From: Sinisalibacter lacisalsi
Lineage (GTDB): Bacteria; Pseudomonadota; Alphaproteobacteria; Rhodobacterales; Rhodobacteraceae
Assembly: GCF_014640115.1 (NCBI RefSeq)
Contig: NZ_BMGI01000001.1
Coordinates: 828,501-892,500, forward strand
Direction: 5' to 3'
DNA: 64,000 bases
In this document: positions 32,741 through 41,510 of the stretch, piece by piece
Layout of the letters: each line of letters begins with the position of its first letter
Numbering within the stretch: position 1 is the first letter of the stretch
Translations under genes and position numbers: made by a program
Notes under the pieces: model-generated
Told to the model about the DNA's origin: nothing
Database searches by the model: none
Seen by the model: the letters and a program-made list of their open reading frames with translations, nothing else

Positions 32741-32865
32741 CCTTCTTGGGTCAATAAATACCTCGGGCCTTCTCGGCGACTTCGGCAAGCGAAGTCGCCT
32801 GCCAGGTTTACGAACGGGCATGTGCCCGTTCGTTCAGGGTGCGGGGGGCGCAGCCCGGGGCGAAA
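32741..32865 (-). repeat. dispersed intergenic repeat, copy B (between SDR and P1 peptidase genes)
   Basis: Reverse-orientation copy of the element at 20359. Arms GGCGACTTCG/CGAAGTCGCC (32775-32784, 32790-32799) and CGAACGGGC/GCCCGTTCG (32811-32819, 32824-32832) are perfect; the GC-rich GGGGGGCGC block follows. Compared with copy A, the first-named stem has C-G where A has T-A, so pairing is kept by a compensatory change. The loops differ freely. The end, read on the minus strand as GACCCAAGAAGG, supplies the ribosome site of the peptidase gene. Confidence 0.8.
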
Positions 32866-32867
32866 CC

Positions 32868-33608
32868 TCAGATACAGCGCCCGCCGTCCACCTCCAGCGC
32901 CACCCCGGTGATCATGCCGGCTTCGTCGGAGCAAAGAAAGGCGGCGGCGTTGCCCATGTCTTCAGGCGTCGAGAACCGCCCGAGCGGGATGCTGGAGAGA
33001 AATCTCGCGCGGGCCTCGGGGGTATCCTCGCCCATGAAGCTCTGCAGAAGCGGCGTCTCCCCCGCCACGGGCGCGATCGCGTTCACCCGCACACCGAAGG
33101 CAGCCAGTTCCACCGCCATGGTCTTGGTCGCCGTGATCATCCAGCCTTTCGAGGCATTGTACCAGTTGAGGTTGGGCCGCGGCGAGAGCCCGGCGGTGGA
33201 GGCGACGTTGAGGATCACGCCCGCGCGCGCCGCCTTCATCCCCGGCACCAGGGCGCGCGCGGTGAGGTAGACCGACTTGGCATTCACGGCGAAGACCCGG
33301 TCGAACTCTTCCTCGCTCACCTCCTCCATCGGCTTGGGCAGGTGGGTGATCCCGGCATTGTTGACGAGGATATCCACCCGCCCGAAGGCGGCGCGGGCGG
33401 CCTCGGCCATGGCGGTGACCGAGGCGGCGTCGGAAACGTCGACCACCTGCGCCACCCCGTCGATCTCGCGGGCGACGGTGTCGGCGGCGTTCGCGTCGAT
33501 GTCGGCGACCATCACCCGCGCGCCCTCGGCGGCGAACTTGCGCGCGATCCCGGCGCCGAAGCCCGACCCGGCACCGGTGACGATGGCGGTCTTGTCCTGT
33601 AGTCTCAT
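32868..33608 (-). CDS. SDR family oxidoreductase (FabG-like)
   Basis: 246 residues of the classical short-chain dehydrogenase family. The cofactor motif is IVTGAGSGFGAGIA (TGxxxGxG, about 9-22); the NNAG motif is ILVNNAGITH; the active site is S (NVASTAGLSPRP), Y-x-x-x-K (WYNASKGWM). Asp in VADIDANAAD favours NAD over NADP. It is annotated in many genomes as glucose dehydrogenase or 3-oxoacyl reductase; the substrate cannot be told. The start at 33608 has GGAGGCAG upstream. The peptidase gene follows after the repeat element. Confidence 0.9.
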   Translation of the reverse strand: MRLQDKTAIVTGAGSGFGAGIARKFAAEGARVMVADIDANAADTVAREIDGVAQVVDVSDAASVTAMAEAARAAFGRVDILVNNAGITHLPKPMEEVSEEEFDRVFAVNAKSVYLTARALVPGMKAARAGVILNVASTAGLSPRPNLNWYNASKGWMITATKTMAVELAAFGVRVNAIAPVAGETPLLQSFMGEDTPEARARFLSSIPLGRFSTPEDMGNAAAFLCSDEAGMITGVALEVDGGRCI

Positions 33609-33684
33609 GTCTGCCTCCAGTCTCGCGGCGAGATTGCGGTGAAGTCGGTGTCGGGGCAAGCCTCGAAGCCGTCGCGGCGGTGGC

Positions 33685-33891
33685 TTACCAATGCGGCGGG
33701 CGCTGGTCGGCGAGCGGAATCTCGGTGCCCTGTTCGGCCTGCCGCTCGGCCTCGCGTTCGACGACGAGGGAAAGGCGGCGGCGCAGCGCGGCGATTTCGC
33801 CGTCCTGCCGGGCGATCACGTCCGACAATTCCTCGACGGTGCGGCTGAGGTGCGCCACGCTTTCTTCCAGCAATGTCACCCGGTCGGTCAT
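33685..33891 (-). CDS. slyX: SlyX family protein
   Basis: 68 residues, one long coiled coil (LEESVAHLSRTVEELSDVIA, RQDGEIAALRRRLSLVVER), ending in PLADQRPPHW. The final P-x-x-Q-R-P-P-H-W/Y motif is the SlyX hallmark. Cytoplasmic, function unknown; named after linkage to slyD. Start at 33891. It lies between the SDR gene and the divergent SH3-like gene. Confidence 0.85.
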   Translation of the reverse strand: MTDRVTLLEESVAHLSRTVEELSDVIARQDGEIAALRRRLSLVVEREAERQAEQGTEIPLADQRPPHW

Positions 33892-33969
33892 GGCGGTATC
33901 TCCCTTGACCCAGATCATAGCCGCTGCGCGCGCCGGGTGCGAGCCTTGCCGCAAAGAAAGGAGGGCGCG

Positions 33970-34278
33970 ATGAAACGCTTTTCTCTGGCCCTTGCCGCCA
34001 TGGGATTCGCCACGGCCGCGCTGGCTTATGACGGCGAGCAATACGTCACCTGCAATCTCGATCCGAACGGCGACAACTGGGTCGCGCTCAAGGCGGCGCC
34101 CGATCTGGGCTCGCAACGGCTGATGAAACTGGGCCCCGGCACCTTCCTGATCACCATGGAGCCCTATGCCAAGGGCAAGTGGCGGCAGGTGATCGTGCAG
34201 AAGGATATGCAGGATTGGTCCTATGCCGGCCCGAGCGGCTGGGTCTACACCGATTACATCTGCGAAATCCGCTATTGA
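33970..34278 (+). CDS. small secreted SH3-like domain protein
   Basis: 102 residues: a signal peptide (KRFSLALAAMGFATAALA-YDGE), then one bacterial SH3-like domain of about 80 residues. The domain shows NWVALKAAPDLGSQRLMKLGPGTFLI and a closing GWVYTDYICEI. Such domains bind peptidoglycan or peptides in the periplasm. GGAGG lies 5 nt before the ATG. It precedes hisS by 51 nt in the same direction. Confidence 0.8.
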   Translation: MKRFSLALAAMGFATAALAYDGEQYVTCNLDPNGDNWVALKAAPDLGSQRLMKLGPGTFLITMEPYAKGKWRQVIVQKDMQDWSYAGPSGWVYTDYICEIRY

Positions 34279-34329
34279 GCGCCGCTTGCCCCGCGCAGGC
34301 GCCCGGGATAAACCGCGCCCGAGGTAACG

Positions 34330-35961
34330 ATGGGACGAGCCATGGCCAAAGAGAAGAAGCAGCTCCGGCCCAAGGCCGAAACGCCCAAGGGGTTCCGCGA
34401 CTACTTCGGCGCGGAGGTGGACGAGCGCAAGGCGATGCTCGACCGCATCGCCGAGGTCTATCACGCCTACGGCTTCGACGCGCTGGAAAGCTCGGCGGTG
34501 GAAACCGTGGAGAGCCTTGGCAAGTTCCTGCCCGATGTCGACCGGCCGAATGACGGCGTTTTCGCCTGGCAGGACGAGGACGAGAAGTGGCTGGCGCTGC
34601 GCTACGATCTCACCGCGCCGCTCGCCCGCGTCTATGCCCAGCACCGCAACGATCTGCCCACGCCCTACCGGCGCTACGCCATGGGCCCGGTCTGGCGTAA
34701 CGAAAAGCCGGGGCCGGGGCGTTTCCGGCAGTTCTACCAGTGCGACGCCGACACCGTGGGCAGCGCCAGCATGGCCGCCGACGCCGAGATCTGCGCGATG
34801 CTGGCCGACACGCTGGAACATGTCGGCATCCCGCGCGGGGATTACGTGGTGCGGGTGAACAACCGCAAGGTTCTGAACGGGGTGCTGGAAGTGATGGGCG
34901 TGGCCGAGGGCGAGACCCGCGAGGCCGTGCTGCGCACCATCGACAAGTTCGACAAGGTGGGCGAAGCGGGCGTGCGCGAGCTTCTGGGCAAGGGGCGGCT
35001 GGATGCCTCGGGGGCCTATATCGACGGGGTGGGGCTGGACGAGGCGCAGGCCGAGCCGGTGATGGGTTTCCTTGCGGCGAAAAAAAAGGTGGTGGAGAGA
35101 CTCGCCGCGGAGCTGGAAGGTCGGTCTGACTCGAATTCAGCGGATTACAGATTGCTCGCGAATGCTTGGTCCCTGGAGAATGGACCTGAACGCGCAAAAG
35201 GTAATTCGCACACACCTGAAACCGGAAAGGTCATTTCGGATAGGCTTTTGGGATACTTGTTGGAATTGGTTGGTTCGTCCGACCAAGGTCGCGAAGGTGT
35301 GCACGAGTTGCGCGAGATTGCCGACCTTCTCAACGCCCAAGGCTACGGCCCCGACCGCATCGTGATTGACCCCTCTGTCGTGCGCGGCCTCGGCTACTAC
35401 ACCGGCCCGGTCTTCGAGGCCGAGCTGACCTTCGAGATCACCGACGAGAAGGGCCGCCCGCGCCAGTTCGGCAGCGTGGCGGGGGGCGGGCGCTATGACG
35501 ATCTCGTGGCCCGCTTCACCGGCCAGAGCGTACCGGCCACCGGCGTGTCAATCGGCGTCGATCGGCTGCTCGCCGCACTCCGCGCCAAGGGCCGCGTCGG
35601 CGGCAGCGCGCGCGGCCCGGTGGTGGTGACGGTGATGGACCGCGACCGCATGGCCGATTACCAGGCGATGGTGGGCGAATTGCGCCGGGCGGGCATTCGG
35701 GCCGAGGTCTACCTCGGCAACCCCAAGAACTTCGGCAACCAGATGAAATATGCCGACCGGCGCGGCTCGCCGATCGCCATCATCGAGGGTGGCGACGAGA
35801 AGGCGCGCGGCGTGGTGCAGGTCAAGGACCTGGTGCTCGGGGCCGAGATCGCCAAGAGCGCAACGCTGGAAGAGTGGAAGGATCGCCCCTCTCAACACGA
35901 GGTTTCCCGGGCGGAAATGTGCGATTTCGTCAAGGCGCTCTGGGACCAGTACAATGCCTGA
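34330..35961 (+). CDS. hisS: histidine-tRNA ligase, with an unusual internal insertion
   Basis: 543 residues, class II synthetase. Motif 1 region near 20-60 ([15 protein letters not shown]), motif 2 at [25 protein letters not shown] (about 112-136, shown in part), His-specific loops [13 protein letters not shown], and motif 3 [13 protein letters not shown]; the anticodon-binding domain follows. It is longer than the roughly 490-500 usual in related bacteria, because residues about 265-312 form an extra segment. This segment is coded at 47-50% GC, unlike the rest. The ATG at 34330 has GAGG at 5-nt spacing; the ATG at 34342 (MAKEKK) is the alternative start. Overlaps hisZ by 8 nt. Confidence 0.93.
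   Translation: MGRAMAKEKKQLRPKAETPKGFRDYFGAEVDERKAMLDRIAEVYHAYGFDALESSAVETVESLGKFLPDVDRPNDGVFAWQDEDEKWLALRYDLTAPLARVYAQHRNDLPTPYRRYAMGPVWRNEKPGPGRFRQFYQCDADTVGSASMAADAEICAMLADTLEHVGIPRGDYVVRVNNRKVLNGVLEVMGVAEGETREAVLRTIDKFDKVGEAGVRELLGKGRLDASGAYIDGVGLDEAQAEPVMGFLAAKKKVVERLAAELEGRSDSNSADYRLLANAWSLENGPERAKGNSHTPETGKVISDRLLGYLLELVGSSDQGREGVHELREIADLLNAQGYGPDRIVIDPSVVRGLGYYTGPVFEAELTFEITDEKGRPRQFGSVAGGGRYDDLVARFTGQSVPATGVSIGVDRLLAALRAKGRVGGSARGPVVVTVMDRDRMADYQAMVGELRRAGIRAEVYLGNPKNFGNQMKYADRRGSPIAIIEGGDEKARGVVQVKDLVLGAEIAKSATLEEWKDRPSQHEVSRAEMCDFVKALWDQYNA
35122..35300 (+). other. low-GC in-frame insertion within hisS
   Basis: Between [14 protein letters not shown] and [15 protein letters not shown], both recognisable HisS sequence, lie about 50 residues rich in Ser, Asn and Glu. 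By direct count, 35161-35220 has 30 G+C of 60 and 35221-35280 has 28 of 60, against well over 60% in the flanks. The frame is intact throughout. The segment falls between the motif 2 region and LGYYTGPVF, where HisS has an insertion domain near the tRNA acceptor arm. Confidence 0.7.
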
Positions 35962-37042
35962 AGCCGCCGCGATCCGCGACGAGGCGGCGCGTCTCCTTGC
36001 CTTTTTCGAGGGGCGGGGCGCGGTGCGGGTGGAAACCCCGGTGCTGCAACCGGCCGAAACCCTGCTCGACCTCTACGGCGAAGATATTCGCGGCCGCGCT
36101 TACGTGACCTCCGACCCGGTCGTGGGCGAGGCGATGCTGCGGCCCGACTTCACCGTGCCGGTGGTGCAGATGCACATGGAGCGCGGCGCCGAGCCCGCGC
36201 GCTACACCTATGCAGGCGAAGTTTTCCGCAAGCAGGAAGAAGCCACCCACCGCGCCCCGGAATACCTGCAGGTCGGCTACGAGGTGTTCGACCGCGCCGA
36301 TCCGGCGGCGGCGGATGCGGAGGTGTTCTCGCTCATCGCCGAGGCGCTCGGCCCCCTTGGCCTGCGGGCCGCCACCGGCGATGTCGGGTTGCTGATCGCC
36401 GCCATCTCGGCGCTGACCACCACCGAGCGGCGCAAGGCCGCGCTCCTGCGCCACCTGTGGCGCCCGCGCCGCTTTCGCACCCTGCTCGATCGGTTCTCGG
36501 GCCGGGCCCCGGCGCCTCCGGGCCGGGCGGAACTGCTCGCGCGCCCCGATCCCATGGCCTGCGACGCGCCGCTGGTGGGGCTGCGTTCCGAGGCCGAGAT
36601 TGCCGAGCGGATCGAGGCGCTGCGCGAGGACGCCGCCGCGCCGCCGATCCCCGACAACGAAGTGCGCCTGCTCGCCGATCTGATCGGCCTGCGCGAGACG
36701 GTGGACAACATCGCCGAGCACTTGCAGGATCTTGCCGTCGACATGCCCGCCATCGCCCCGGCCGTGTCGCGCTTCATCGCCCGGGCCGAAGCCCTGGCGG
36801 CACGTGGCGTGGACATTTCGCGACTCGACTTCGAAGGCTCCTACGGCCGCACCTCGCTGGAATATTACGATGGCTTCGTCTTCGGCTTCTACGCCGAATC
36901 CCGGCCCGATCTGCCCCCCGTCGCCACCGGAGGTCGCTACGACGCGCTCACCCGCGTGCTCGGGCAGGGCAGCGAGATCCCGGCGGTGGGCGCCGTGATC
37001 CGGCCCGAACTGGCGTTGCAGGTCGTGGAGGGGCGGGCATGA
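35954..37042 (+). CDS. hisZ: ATP phosphoribosyltransferase regulatory subunit HisZ
   Basis: 362 residues, a histidyl-tRNA synthetase paralogue without the anticodon domain. Class II motifs: [30 protein letters not shown] (motif 2 equivalent), and [22 protein letters not shown] in the C-terminal part. HisZ pairs with short HisG to make the active, histidine-regulated enzyme of the first step of histidine biosynthesis. Its ATG overlaps the hisS stop by 8 nt, and its stop overlaps the hisG start as ATGA. hisS-hisZ-hisG is a typical alphaproteobacterial order. Confidence 0.93.
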   Translation: MPEAAAIRDEAARLLAFFEGRGAVRVETPVLQPAETLLDLYGEDIRGRAYVTSDPVVGEAMLRPDFTVPVVQMHMERGAEPARYTYAGEVFRKQEEATHRAPEYLQVGYEVFDRADPAAADAEVFSLIAEALGPLGLRAATGDVGLLIAAISALTTTERRKAALLRHLWRPRRFRTLLDRFSGRAPAPPGRAELLARPDPMACDAPLVGLRSEAEIAERIEALREDAAAPPIPDNEVRLLADLIGLRETVDNIAEHLQDLAVDMPAIAPAVSRFIARAEALAARGVDISRLDFEGSYGRTSLEYYDGFVFGFYAESRPDLPPVATGGRYDALTRVLGQGSEIPAVGAVIRPELALQVVEGRA

Positions 37043-37737
37043 GCGTGAAGCTGGGGGTGCCCTCGAAGGGCCGGCTGATGGAGAAAACCTTCGACTGGTT
37101 CGGCGCGCGCGGCGTGCGGCTGGCGCTGAGCGGCTCCGAGCGGGAGTATGCCGGCGCGGTCGAGGGGGTGGACGGGCTCGAACTGGTGCTGCTCTCGGCC
37201 GGTGAGATCCCGCGCGAACTGGCGGCGGGACGCATTCACCTCGGCGTCACCGGCTCCGACCTCGTGCGCGAGAAACTCGGCGCCTGGGACGAGCAGGTGG
37301 CCGAACTGGAGCCGATGGGCTTCGGTCATGCCGACCTCGTGATCGCGGTGCCGAAAGCCTGGGTCGATGTCAGCACGCTCGACGATCTCGACGCGGTGGC
37401 CGCCGCCTTCCGTGCCCGGCATGGGTTCCGCCTGCGCATCGCCACCAAGTATCACCGCCTGGTGCGTGAGTACCTGCGCGAGCATGGCGTGGCCGATTAC
37501 CAGCTGGTCGACAGCCAGGGCGCGACCGAGGGCACGGTGAAGAACGAAACCGCCGAAGCGATCGCCGATATCACCTCGACGGGTGAAACCCTGCGCGCCA
37601 ACCACCTCAAGGTGCTCGCGGGCGGCCCGGTGCACCGCAGCCAGGCGACGCTGTTCAAGTCGCGCAAGGCGCGCTGGAGCGAAGCCGACCGCGCCGTGCT
37701 CTCCGAACTCAAGGCCCGGCTCGGGATCCGCGATTGA
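37039..37737 (+). CDS. hisG: ATP phosphoribosyltransferase, short form
   Basis: 232 residues, the short HisG lacking the C-terminal histidine-binding domain, as expected when HisZ is present. Visible motifs: GVPSKGRLMEKT near the N terminus, HLGVTGSDLVREK, ATKYHRLVREYL, and the PRPP-binding DITSTGETLRANHL loop (about 180-193). It condenses ATP and PRPP. The start overlaps the hisZ stop (ATGA). A terminator-like hairpin with T7 follows at 37752, fused to repeat copy C. Confidence 0.94.
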   Translation: MSVKLGVPSKGRLMEKTFDWFGARGVRLALSGSEREYAGAVEGVDGLELVLLSAGEIPRELAAGRIHLGVTGSDLVREKLGAWDEQVAELEPMGFGHADLVIAVPKAWVDVSTLDDLDAVAAAFRARHGFRLRIATKYHRLVREYLREHGVADYQLVDSQGATEGTVKNETAEAIADITSTGETLRANHLKVLAGGPVHRSQATLFKSRKARWSEADRAVLSELKARLGIRD

Positions 37738-37740
37738 CGG

Positions 37741-37838
37741 CGCCACGCGGTGCGCCTTCGGCGCGCTCATTTTTTTAGGGAGGGGGGCGCTGCCCCCCTT
37801 GTGACCCCCCGAGGTATTTTTTTTTGACCCAAGAAGAG
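37741..37838 (+). repeat. dispersed intergenic repeat, copy C, containing the hisG terminator
   Basis: Order of parts: GCGGTGCGCCTTCGGCGCGC hairpin followed by T7 (37770-37776), stem GGGGGGC/GCCCCCC with loop GCT (37782-37798), then CCCCGAGGTATTT, a T-run and GACCCAAGAAGA. Copy D after tadA has the same order. The first hairpin with T7 is a good rho-independent terminator for hisG. The element sits between the convergent hisG and dtd. Confidence 0.75.
37752..37776 (+). terminator. rho-independent terminator of hisZ-hisG
   Basis: GCGCC and GGCGC arms around TTC (37752-37764), then GCTC and seven T at 37770-37776. It lies 14 nt after the hisG stop. Confidence 0.7.
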
Positions 37839-37842
37839 CGGG

Positions 37843-38280
37843 TCAGGCTTCCATCCAGATCGTGACCGGGCCGTCGTTGACGAGGCTCACATTCATTTCG
37901 GCGGCGAACCGGCCCTGGGCGACGGTGATGCCCTCGGCGCGCAGCCGGCCCGCGAAATACTCGTAGAGCCGCTCGCCCTCGGCCGGGGTGGCGGCGGCGG
38001 AAAAGCCTGGTCGGTTGCCGCGCGAGGTATCGGCGGCGAGGGTGAACTGGCTCACCACCAGTGCCGCGCCGCCGGTATCGAGCAGGGAGCGGTTCATCTT
38101 GCCGGCTTCGTCCTTGAAGATCCGCAGTCGGGCGATCTTGCTGGCGAGCTTGTCGGCGTTGGCTTCGGCGTCTCCGTCCATGGCGCAGACCAGGATCAGC
38201 AGGCCGGGGCCGATCTCGCCAAGGGTTTCGCCGTCGACCCGCACGGCGGCTTCGCTCACGCGCTGGATCAGCGCCCTCAC
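37843..38280 (-). CDS. dtd: D-aminoacyl-tRNA deacylase
   Basis: 145 residues starting with GTG (read as [18 protein letters not shown]). The family motifs SQFTLAAD and, at the C terminus, the Gly-cisPro [11 protein letters not shown] are intact. It removes D-amino acids (and glycine from tRNA-Ala) from tRNA. The GTG at 38280 overlaps the stop of the sugar kinase gene as GTGA; an upstream ATG in frame would add five residues not seen in the family. Length equals the usual 145. Confidence 0.95.
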   Translation of the reverse strand: MRALIQRVSEAAVRVDGETLGEIGPGLLILVCAMDGDAEANADKLASKIARLRIFKDEAGKMNRSLLDTGGAALVVSQFTLAADTSRGNRPGFSAAATPAEGERLYEYFAGRLRAEGITVAQGRFAAEMNVSLVNDGPVTIWMEA

Positions 38281-39179
38281 AGCTCGTGCTCCCACGGCGG
38301 GTTGGCGCCGGCGCGGCTGACGGTGATGGCGGCGGCGGCCACGCCCAGTTCCAGCGCCGGGGCGAGGGCCTCGGCGCTGAGCCCGGCGAGCCCCGCCTTG
38401 CTCAGGAGCCCGGCGCGCGCGAGCCCGGCAAGGAGCCCTGCGTTGAAGGTATCGCCCGCGCCGACGGTATCGACCACCTCGACGCGCTGCGCCGCCACGA
38501 AGCTTTCGCCCCCCGGCCAGAAGGCGCGCACGCCCTTGGCGCCCTCGGTGAGGCAGACGAGACGCGCCCCTCCGGCGAGAAGATCCTCGATGGTGGCGCC
38601 GATCCAGGCGAGGTCTTCATCCGACACCTTCACGATATCCGCCGCCCCGAGCATCGCCGCGATGCGGGCGCGGTAGCGTGGCTCGGCGGTGATGAAGCCG
38701 GGGCGGATGTTGGGGTCGAGCATCGTCACCCGCGCCCCCGCCTCGCGCAGCATCAGGGCTTCATAGGCCGCGCCGCAGGGGTCGCCGACGAGAGAGATGC
38801 CGCCGAAGAACAGCGCCTCGACGCTTTCCGGCAGATCGGGCAGGTCATCGGGCGAGAGCATCCGTCCGGCGGTGTTCTCGTCGTAGAAGGCGTATTGCGC
38901 GTGGCCGTCGGTGAGGGTGACGAAGGCGAGCGTGGTGGGCCTGGGCGAACGCCGTGCGAGGCCGGCGTCGACCCCCGAGGCGGTGAGGGCTTTGTCGAGC
39001 ATCTGGCCGAAGAGATCGGTGGAGAGGCCGGAGAAGAACCCGGCTTGCTCGCCGAGCCGCCCCAGCGCGATGGCGGTGTTGAACACCGCGCCGCCGGGGT
39101 AGGGTGCGAAGGCGGGTTTGCCCGCCGCAGTCTCGCGCGGCAGCATGTCGATCAGGGCTTCGCCGCAGCACAGGATCAT
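38277..39179 (-). CDS. PfkB family carbohydrate kinase (fructokinase-like)
   Basis: 300 residues. N-terminal PfkB signature [17 protein letters not shown], then [19 protein letters not shown] (about 25-43); C-terminal [20 protein letters not shown] holds the catalytic Asp (about residue 250). FIGG-like GGISLVGDP in the middle is typical of bacterial fructokinases. It phosphorylates a sugar in the cytoplasm; fructose is the likeliest substrate but is not proven. It is the first gene of a two-gene unit with dtd. Upstream is the divergent hsp20. Confidence 0.88.
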   Translation of the reverse strand: MILCCGEALIDMLPRETAAGKPAFAPYPGGAVFNTAIALGRLGEQAGFFSGLSTDLFGQMLDKALTASGVDAGLARRSPRPTTLAFVTLTDGHAQYAFYDENTAGRMLSPDDLPDLPESVEALFFGGISLVGDPCGAAYEALMLREAGARVTMLDPNIRPGFITAEPRYRARIAAMLGAADIVKVSDEDLAWIGATIEDLLAGGARLVCLTEGAKGVRAFWPGGESFVAAQRVEVVDTVGAGDTFNAGLLAGLARAGLLSKAGLAGLSAEALAPALELGVAAAAITVSRAGANPPWEHEL

Positions 39180-39263
39180 GGCTCGAACCTTTCGATGTTT
39201 GCGCAAACGGCTTAGCGCGCCTGCTGCGCCCAGGCAATCCGCGCGCGGCACGTTTTCGCGGAC

Positions 39264-39292
39264 ACCTCGAAAAACGATGAGGCGATCCCCAT
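39264..39292 (+). promoter_or_regulatory. sigma32-type heat-shock promoter of hsp20
   Basis: CTCGAAA at 39264-39270 (consensus CTTGAAA) and CCCCATAT at 39285-39292 (consensus CCCCATNT) are separated by 14 nt. The distance to the small heat-shock ATG at 39318 gives a short leader containing AAGGAGG. Confidence 0.7.
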
Positions 39293-39317
39293 ATGTGCGG
39301 TGAAAGGAGGGCTGATT

Positions 39318-39731
39318 ATGGTTGAGAAATCGCACACTGGCCTGTGGCCATCTCTCTACGATCCCTTCCGCACTTTCGGTCAGAAGCTCGCCGAATTTCA
39401 TTCCCCGGCATCTGACGCCAAGCTCGCGGATGACACCTACACGATCACCATGGAGCTTCCCGGCCTTGCCGAGAGCGACATTGAACTGACCGTGAATGAC
39501 GGCGTCATGACCGTGCGCGGCGAGAAGAAGACCGAGCGCGAGGAAGAGGGTGACACGTGGTATTTCACCGAACGGCAGTACGGCGCGTTCACCCGCTCGT
39601 TCCGGCTTCCGCCCGACGCGGATGAGGCCGGGGTCGAGGCCGACCTCAAGGATGGCGTTCTGACCATCTCGGTTCCCAAGTCGGAACCGAAGGCCGAGGC
39701 CGCCAAGAAGGTCCAGATCAGGAAAAGCTGA
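39318..39731 (+). CDS. small heat-shock protein, Hsp20 family
   Basis: 137 residues. Alpha-crystallin domain from about 32 to 128: TYTITMELPGLAESDIELTV, GVMTVRGEKK, and LKDGVLTISVPK. The N terminus (LWPSLYDPFRTFGQKLAEF) is short and aromatic. It belongs to a different branch (class B/HspL-like) from the IbpA-type protein at 24724. Holdase for unfolding proteins. AAGGAGG lies 7 nt before the ATG, under a good sigma32 promoter, and a terminator follows at 39763. Confidence 0.93.
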   Translation: MVEKSHTGLWPSLYDPFRTFGQKLAEFHSPASDAKLADDTYTITMELPGLAESDIELTVNDGVMTVRGEKKTEREEEGDTWYFTERQYGAFTRSFRLPPDADEAGVEADLKDGVLTISVPKSEPKAEAAKKVQIRKS

Positions 39732-39762
39732 CCGGGACGGTGCACCCCGGAAAGCGCGAGGA

Positions 39763-39794
39763 GGCGGCTCCGAAAGGGGCCGCCTTCCCTTTTC
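39763..39794 (+). terminator. rho-independent terminator of hsp20
   Basis: GGCGGCTCC and GGGGCCGCC arms (one mismatch) around GAAA, followed by the pyrimidine-rich TTCCCTTTTC. Confidence 0.7.
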
Positions 39795-39799
39795 GTGGA

Positions 39800-40657
39800 T
39801 CAGACCACCAGAATGACGACGAGCGCGCCGAGGAAGAGTTCGGCGCCGTGACCGAAGGCGCGCAGTTGCGCCGCCCGGCCCGCGCCGACGCCGGCGATGC
39901 CATCGCGCAGGTTGGCGGAGGTGAGAGCGACCGCGAGGGTGACGAGCGCGGTGCCGAGACCGATGGCGTAGGTCGCGGCGATGCCCGCCAGAGGCGCGCC
40001 GATCATCACCGTGAGCAGCATCACGAACAGCGCTCCGGTGCAGGGCCGCAGCGCCACCCCGCCGATCAGCATCAGCGCCTCGCCCCAGCCGGCGCGCGCG
40101 GCGGCTTCGGGGTTCGGGGCATGGTCGTGGGCGCAGGCCTCGTCGCGGTGGTGGCGGGCGCCTTCGCGCATCCGCCAGAAGCCGCGCGCGCCGCGCCAGA
40201 CCAGCCAGGCCCCGAGCGCGGCGATCAGGAGATCGCCGATCCGCGTCACCGGCCCCTCCGCCATGCCCACCAGCGCCTCGCGGCCGAGATCGAACAGCAT
40301 CGCCCCGCCGAGCACCAGAACCACCGCCGTTGTCGCCTGCGCGAGGTTGGCCGCGAGGGTGATCGCTGCCACCCGCCACAGCGTGGCGCGCGAGGAAAAT
40401 GCCCAGGCCCCCAGGACCGTCTTGCCGTGGCCGGGACCCGCGGCGTGCAACACACCGTAGACGAAGCCGAGCGAGATCAGCCCGAGCGCGGCGCCCGGCG
40501 CGCCTGCCTTGAGCGCGCGCACGCCCTGCGCCAGCGTATCCTGAAATTCGCGCTGGGCGGCGAGAATGGCGGCCCGCGCGGCGCCGATGCCGCCGAAAGC
40601 CCAGAGCGCGGCAAGCGCCAGCGCGATCACGCACAGCGCGAGGATCAGTTGCCGCAT
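39800..40657 (-). CDS. NicO family nickel/cobalt transporter (RcnA-like)
   Basis: 285 residues, about six membrane segments. The NicO motif is GFVYGVLHAAGPGHGKTVLG (about 68-87), and a His-rich cytoplasmic loop ARHHRDEACAHDHAPN (about 168-183) marks metal handling. Members either import nickel or cobalt or export them (RcnA). It overlaps the DUF1007 gene by 13 nt, a pairing common in this family. Metal and direction cannot be told; the His loop between segments is typical of exporters. Confidence 0.85.
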   Translation of the reverse strand: MRQLILALCVIALALAALWAFGGIGAARAAILAAQREFQDTLAQGVRALKAGAPGAALGLISLGFVYGVLHAAGPGHGKTVLGAWAFSSRATLWRVAAITLAANLAQATTAVVLVLGGAMLFDLGREALVGMAEGPVTRIGDLLIAALGAWLVWRGARGFWRMREGARHHRDEACAHDHAPNPEAAARAGWGEALMLIGGVALRPCTGALFVMLLTVMIGAPLAGIAATYAIGLGTALVTLAVALTSANLRDGIAGVGAGRAAQLRAFGHGAELFLGALVVILVV

Positions 40658-41304
40658 GAGATCCGCAACTCCTCAGCGTAGAGCCGCCCGATTTCGCCGA
40701 GGCCCGCCGCTTCGGGGTCGGCGTCGGGCGGCAAGTTGGCGATGGTTTCGGCCAGTTCCGAGCTGATCGTCGATGTGTCGGGCGAGACCAGCCTGGCCCT
40801 GCAATCGGTGCGCCCCGAGAAGTCGGGCAGCGCGGCGATGGAGTAGGCAACGTAGAAGACCGGGTCGAAGGCGCGCAGCGTGAGGCGGCTTGCCTCGATC
40901 GCAACGGGTTCGGCCAGCGCGCGGGTGTGGACCGAGACCGCCTCGCCGTCGCGCCAGTCTGCCGCCCATTCGGTGGGCGGGCCGAGGGTGAGCGGCGCGC
41001 CGTCGAGCTCGAGTTCCACGTCGCCGCCGTAGTCTTCCGGCCAGTTGGCATCCCACAGGCGCATGGCCTCCAGTTCGGCGGCGGAAATGTCGCCGTCGCT
41101 GTCGGTGTCGTAGCCGCCATCCTCGACCATCAGCAGGGTGAACAGCGGGTCGTAGACCCATGTGTTGCGCAGCGCGACGAGGCGGCCCTCTGCGTCGAAG
41201 ATCAACTCGTGCGAGGCGTCGACGAATATGTGCGGATGTGCGGCGAGGGGCGCCGGAAGGGCTGCGAGGGCGAGCGCCAGCGCGGGGATCAGAGCGTGCG
41301 TCAT
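40645..41304 (-). CDS. DUF1007 family periplasmic protein
   Basis: 219 residues with a signal peptide (THALIPALALALAALPAPLAA-HPHI). The mature N terminus HPHIFVDASHELIFD is the DUF1007 hallmark; the first His residues would be a metal site at the exposed N terminus. A Ca-like DTDSDGDISAAELE segment (about 65-78) resembles an EF-hand loop. Found next to NicO permeases, it is thought to be a periplasmic metal-binding partner. Start at 41304; 13-nt overlap with the permease gene. Confidence 0.85.
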   Translation of the reverse strand: MTHALIPALALALAALPAPLAAHPHIFVDASHELIFDAEGRLVALRNTWVYDPLFTLLMVEDGGYDTDSDGDISAAELEAMRLWDANWPEDYGGDVELELDGAPLTLGPPTEWAADWRDGEAVSVHTRALAEPVAIEASRLTLRAFDPVFYVAYSIAALPDFSGRTDCRARLVSPDTSTISSELAETIANLPPDADPEAAGLGEIGRLYAEELRISCGN

Positions 41305-41510
41305 GGCAAAACTAAACCCGTCCCGGCGGACCAAGGCAAGGGGCTGGCGGTGGCCCTCGGCGGTGAGGCGCCGGACCGCCGGCTGTGCCCTGCCCTGTCC
41401 GCGACCCCGCGGCACATGGTCGGTGCCGGCCGGGTCTGCTATGATCCGGTTGCGTGAAAACCTGCCCTGTGACCAGAGCGATGCTTCCAGGGCGATGTCG
41501 GGAGGTGCCG

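Noticed and set aside
35122-35300. Frameshift or pseudogene in hisS
   Set aside because: The frame stays open from start to stop, motifs on both sides are intact, and hisZ-hisG are coupled normally. An in-frame insertion fits better than decay.
35122-35300. Intein within hisS
   Set aside because: About 50 residues is far too short for an intein and there is no Cys/Ser start or HN end motif.
39180-41120. Long upstream extension of the sugar-kinase frame
   Set aside because: The kinase starts at 39179 with a normal PfkB N terminus. The extension crosses the heat-shock and NicO genes and is Arg/Pro-rich without features.
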